From positions 62,001 to 126,000 of the forward strand of contig NZ_BLVP01000007.1 of NCBI RefSeq assembly GCF_013340305.1: 64,000 nt of DNA. Reading direction: 5' to 3'. Shown in pieces: positions 61,174 through 64,000 of the stretch (the stretch's first letter is position 1; each line of letters begins with the position of its first letter). The notes below the pieces were generated by a model, which saw nothing but the letters and a program-made list of their open reading frames with translations, was not told the origin of the DNA and ran no database searches. The position numbers and the translations under genes were made by a program. This DNA comes from Desulfovibrio psychrotolerans. Lineage in GTDB: Bacteria > Desulfobacterota > Desulfovibrionia > Desulfovibrionales > Desulfovibrionaceae.

Positions 61174-61656
61174 CTACTTGCCGTGGCTGACTATCTGCCC
61201 GCTGATTTCCTTGAAGAGATCCGCAATCATAATCACGCCCAGCACGCGCGCCCCTTCCTTCACCACGGCATAGCTGCGCCCTTTCTTCACAAATCCTTCC
61301 AGCACAGAAAGCAGCGGATCGTCCGGTGCCACCACCGTCATGGACGAATCCATCACATCCTTCACGGAGGTGGACCCGGCAACCTTGCAGGCGTTCGTGT
61401 ACATCTGGTCAAAGCGATTCTCATCAAACCCGCGCAGGCTTATCCCGTGCAGCAGGTTATCTTCCATAAACCGCACCGTGTCCCACATGGAAACGGCACC
61501 CTTCAGCCTGCCGTTGTCGTCCAGCACCAGCGCGCACAGGCAGCCGCTGTCGCTCACGCGGTTCAACTCCCGCATGGCGTCCGCCAACGAGCTGTCTTCC
61601 TTAAGAACAGGGTAATCTTCCCGAACAATATCCCAGGCTCTTGTCCGTAACAGCAT
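61174..61656 (-). CDS. CBS-domain pair protein
   Basis: 160 residues. Two CBS repeats: first DYPVLKEDSSLADAMRELNR and LVLDDNGRLKGAVSMWD (about 13-60), second MDSSMTVVAPDDPLLSVLEG and VKEGARVLGVIMIADLF (about 101-150). CBS pairs bind adenosyl ligands (AMP, ATP, SAM) and regulate partners; none is fused here. It shares the strand of the HD hydrolase upstream (about 90 bases) and may be co-transcribed. Confidence 0.86.
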   Translation of the reverse strand: MLLRTRAWDIVREDYPVLKEDSSLADAMRELNRVSDSGCLCALVLDDNGRLKGAVSMWDTVRFMEDNLLHGISLRGFDENRFDQMYTNACKVAGSTSVKDVMDSSMTVVAPDDPLLSVLEGFVKKGRSYAVVKEGARVLGVIMIADLFKEISGQIVSHGK

Positions 61657-61748
61657 GCCTTTCTCCCCGGAAGCGCCACCGCGCCCCCTGCTAGTGATAT
61701 ACGTAAGAAAAACTGTAACCGCTTGCGGGTGCTAGGTAAAGAACACGA

Positions 61749-62990
61749 TCAGTCGAAATCGGCGAACAGCGCGCCCACATGTATGTTGCCGATAACCAGC
61801 TTGCGGTTCTGGTGCCGCAGCCGCCAGAGCGCCTGATGCAGCTCATCCACGGAAATACCGTTGCGCACGGCCGTATACGCCTCAATGAACGCCGCCATGG
61901 TGTCACATGCCTTGAGCATGGTGCCGTCCTTGGGGTCAAAGGCGTCCTGATTATAGTGGTTCTGCAGCTGCTCAAAGTCCAGACGCTTCACCACGCCGTC
62001 CACAACGATAGATTCATGAAACTCCGACCCGGTATCAAGACCGAGAAAATACCCCAACCGCCACGCAATGCGCCCATACCCCTCCTCACGCAGCGGCCCC
62101 AGCACCCGCCGTTCCAGTTCGGCGGCCTCGTATTCCTTGATAAAGCCGTCCAGGTTCTCCACCGACTTTTTCACCGGCGAGATGATATCGCGGGTGAGCA
62201 GTTCCGGCAGGTCGTGGAACAGCCCGCAAAAAAAGTTGTTCTGCCTGCGCGCGCCGCACGCCCCCTGCGCAATGGAAAAGAAGTAGCTGTAGCAGGCCAC
62301 AAGAAACATGTGGCCTATGACAGATGTCTCCGGCACGCGCGGCGTCTGCGACCACCGCTTCTGAAACCGCAGCTGCCCGCACAGGTTGGCCAGCCTGCCA
62401 AGAACGTTGCCCGATCCGGCAAGCAGCTCGTTCACCCCCCGCAGATGGGCGTGCGCCTCCAGCCTGCGGGTAAACGTGGCGTCTATTTCCGGAATCTCGT
62501 CATCAAACCCGTTCAGCCCTTTCAGCAGGTCAAATTCCCACTTGCTGGCATACAGATGAGCGGCTTCCAGAATCTCATCCCCCAGCGTCTTCTTGCGGTC
62601 AGGGGCAAAGTAGGCCACAAACCGCTCCCATACGCCCTGCCCCAACGGGGCGAGCACGGGTTCCAACTCTCCCTGCACCCATTGCAGAAGCTGCGAATAA
62701 TGCTGCGGATTCTCCCGTATCTTGTAAAAGATAGGCGGCTTAATGTCCGTTATGACAAGGCGGAAAAAATAGTCAAAGATACCGCCCTCCACAATGGTTT
62801 CGCCCAGCTTTATGCGCTCGCCCTGCAGCCGCCCCTCAGCATTCAGCATAAACAGCAGCCACGCCACGATCATCTTGTGCGCCTGCTTGTCCACCTCCAG
62901 CAATTCCATGGGCCTGAGCTTGTCATTCCAGCGCTTCATGTACGCACCGGCAAAGGTAAACTGCAACAAACTCTTGCGGATATTGGACAT
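61749..62990 (-). CDS. HD-domain phosphohydrolase-like protein (YfbR-related)
   Basis: 413 residues from ATG 62990, which has a GCAGGAG site; the longer frame adds 87 poor residues. The HD metal site consists of SVIGHMFLVACYS (first His), FCGLFHDLPELLTRDIISPVKKS (HD pair, about 275) and a later LKACDTMAAFIEAYTAV (Asp). This matches the YfbR/HD family of nucleotidases, but the 200-residue N-terminal part is unfamiliar. Substrate unknown. Leftward, upstream of the CBS gene. Confidence 0.8.
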   Translation of the reverse strand: MSNIRKSLLQFTFAGAYMKRWNDKLRPMELLEVDKQAHKMIVAWLLFMLNAEGRLQGERIKLGETIVEGGIFDYFFRLVITDIKPPIFYKIRENPQHYSQLLQWVQGELEPVLAPLGQGVWERFVAYFAPDRKKTLGDEILEAAHLYASKWEFDLLKGLNGFDDEIPEIDATFTRRLEAHAHLRGVNELLAGSGNVLGRLANLCGQLRFQKRWSQTPRVPETSVIGHMFLVACYSYFFSIAQGACGARRQNNFFCGLFHDLPELLTRDIISPVKKSVENLDGFIKEYEAAELERRVLGPLREEGYGRIAWRLGYFLGLDTGSEFHESIVVDGVVKRLDFEQLQNHYNQDAFDPKDGTMLKACDTMAAFIEAYTAVRNGISVDELHQALWRLRHQNRKLVIGNIHVGALFADFD

Positions 62991-63358
62991 GGCGTGCTCC
63001 TGCGTTTTTTCCAAAAAATCACTTGGCAAGGTAGGCGGTCGTAGTATAAAGATCAACAGTTTCCACGAGGGATTGACGTTTTTTCCAGGGCCTCTCGGCC
63101 TGGACCCCCCCGTTACCCGTCGCTTTCGTGGTGCCATCAGCGGCAAGGCCATGCGTAATCCAACTCCGCAACGCCTGTGCAACTGCCCCATGCTGCCTTG
63201 GTGAGGGCGGCATACACCTGCCGGGAACGGTGCCCGGCGCATCGACGGCACGCAAGGTTCTCCGGAATTTTGCTGCGGATGCTATCGACTATTGACAACG
63301 AACTTAAAACTCCCTATGAAGTTCCCCTTTCGAGCTTCGCACTCAGGAGTATATTATT
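62991..63358. other. 368-base divergent region between the HD gene and rplM
   Basis: It holds the rplM promoter (63292-63320). In the leftward direction TATACT (complement around 63053) could be a -10 for the HD gene, without a good -35. No further gene is supported. Confidence 0.5.
63292..63320 (+). promoter_or_regulatory. strong rplM-rpsI promoter
   Basis: TTGACA (63292-63297), exactly 17 bases, TATGAA (63315-63320). The start point would be near 63327, giving a leader of about 32 bases with an AGGAGTAT ribosome site. Confidence 0.8.
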
Positions 63359-63793
63359 ATGAAGACGTTCAGCCCCAAGCCGGAAGATATCAACCGCGAA
63401 TGGTTCGTGGTAGATGCCGAAGACAGAATCCTCGGCCGCCTTGCAACCCAGATTGCCCACCGCCTGCGCGGCAAGCACAAGCCCGAATTCGCCCCCCATG
63501 TGGACAACGGCGACTTCATTGTTGTGGTTAACTGCGAAAAGATCAAAGTGACCGGCAACAAGCTGGCGGACAAGAAGTACTACCGCTATACCGGATACAT
63601 GGGCGGTCTGCGCGAAACCAATCTGGCGCTCATGCTTGAGAAGAAGCCCGAAGAAGTTATCCGCAAGGCTGTTCAGGGCATGCTGCCCAAGAACCGCCTC
63701 GGCGCTGCCATGCTCAAGAAGCTGAAGATTTATGTCGGCCCCGAGCATCCCCATGCGGCACAGAATCCCCAGACCCTGGAACCCCAGTCCTAA
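63359..63793 (+). CDS. rplM: 50S ribosomal protein L13
   Basis: 144 residues. [29 protein letters not shown] opens the protein (split in residues 13-41); [31 protein letters not shown] and [30 protein letters not shown] continue the family pattern. L13 is an early assembler of the large subunit. It is first in the usual rplM-rpsI operon, 22 bases before rpsI. Confidence 0.97.
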   Translation: MKTFSPKPEDINREWFVVDAEDRILGRLATQIAHRLRGKHKPEFAPHVDNGDFIVVVNCEKIKVTGNKLADKKYYRYTGYMGGLRETNLALMLEKKPEEVIRKAVQGMLPKNRLGAAMLKKLKIYVGPEHPHAAQNPQTLEPQS

Positions 63794-63815
63794 GCGATAG
63801 AGGCAGGAGAAAAAC

Positions 63816-64000
63816 ATGTCCAACGAATTTGATTACGGTACAGGCAGAAGAAAGACCGCCACTGCTCGGACCCGCCTCTACGCTGGCACGGGCCAGATCC
63901 TGGTGAACGACCTGCCCTACGAGGAATACTTTCCCCGCAAGACCCTGCAGATGGTTGTGCGTCAGCCCCTTGAGCTGACCAGAAACCTCGGCAAGTTCGA
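63816..64000 (+). CDS. rpsI: 30S ribosomal protein S9 (partial, runs off the window)
   Basis: 61 codons are visible: FDYGTGRRKTATARTRLYAG followed by TGQILVNDLPYEEYF and VVRQPLELTRNL, the N-terminal half of S9. GGCAGGAGA is its ribosome site. The C-terminal SKR tail that touches P-site tRNA lies beyond the window. Confidence 0.96.
   Translation, partial: MSNEFDYGTGRRKTATARTRLYAGTGQILVNDLPYEEYFPRKTLQMVVRQPLELTRNLGKF

Overview
The window reads as the chromosome of a Gram-negative, GC-rich (about 60%) anaerobe of the Desulfovibrio type (Desulfovibrionaceae). This is an inference. It rests on the gene set: a ferredoxin-thioredoxin reductase catalytic subunit next to a glutaredoxin-like partner, RNase J in a Gram-negative context, an EF-G-like paralogue, a PASTA-bearing FtsI, and a division/cell-wall (dcw) cluster without ddl. 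Genes are dense, with many ATGA stop/start overlaps. I see no rRNA, tRNA, CRISPR array, transposase or integrase.

Layout. 1-4.5 kb: a likely domesticated phage fragment. An S24-type repressor faces a small rightward operon (two Cys-rich zinc-ribbon proteins, an SSB-like OB-fold protein, an M15 peptidase, a small HTH protein), with an operator-like palindrome over the shared promoter. 4.7-8.2 kb: a response regulator with an HDOD output, two Hsp20 chaperones and an unknown protein. 8.4-17.2 kb: a MacA/MacB-like ABC exporter (adaptor, ATPase, two FtsX-type permeases). It is split by a sodium:solute symporter module made of a Phe-rich leader peptide with an attenuator, a 54-residue membrane accessory protein and two tandem, near-identical symporters. 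17.2-18.6 kb: two hot-dog thioesterases. 18.7-22.4 kb: an HMA-like protein, a P1B-type ATPase with an unusual SCA/K motif and two small membrane proteins; both main genes have tandem repeats in their 5' leaders. 22.6-25 kb: an amidohydrolase, the FTR/glutaredoxin pair and a coiled-coil membrane protein. 25.2-38.6 kb: mostly housekeeping genes (EF-G-like, plsC, RNase J, FAH-family, rpsB-tsf, a sugar aminotransferase with a glycosyltransferase, pyrH-frr, a GAF protein, gapA, a thioesterase).

38.7-40.4 kb: an Lsa-like ABC-F ribosome-protection gene behind a leader ORF and an intrinsic terminator, probably horizontally acquired. 40.9-58.3 kb: the complete leftward dcw cluster mraZ-rsmH-ftsL-ftsI-murE-murF-mraY-murD-ftsW-murG-murC-murB-ftsQ-ftsA-ftsZ, with a three-box MraZ operator at its head, an AT-rich patch in murB/ftsQ and an FtsZ with two tail-peptide motifs. 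58.4-64 kb: pyruvate kinase, an HD-GYP protein, a CBS protein, an HD hydrolase, and the rplM-rpsI operon, which runs off the window.

The parts most worth following up are the phenylalanine-type attenuator controlling a symporter with its micro-protein, the repeat-leadered HMA/P-type ATPase locus, and the ABC-F attenuator.
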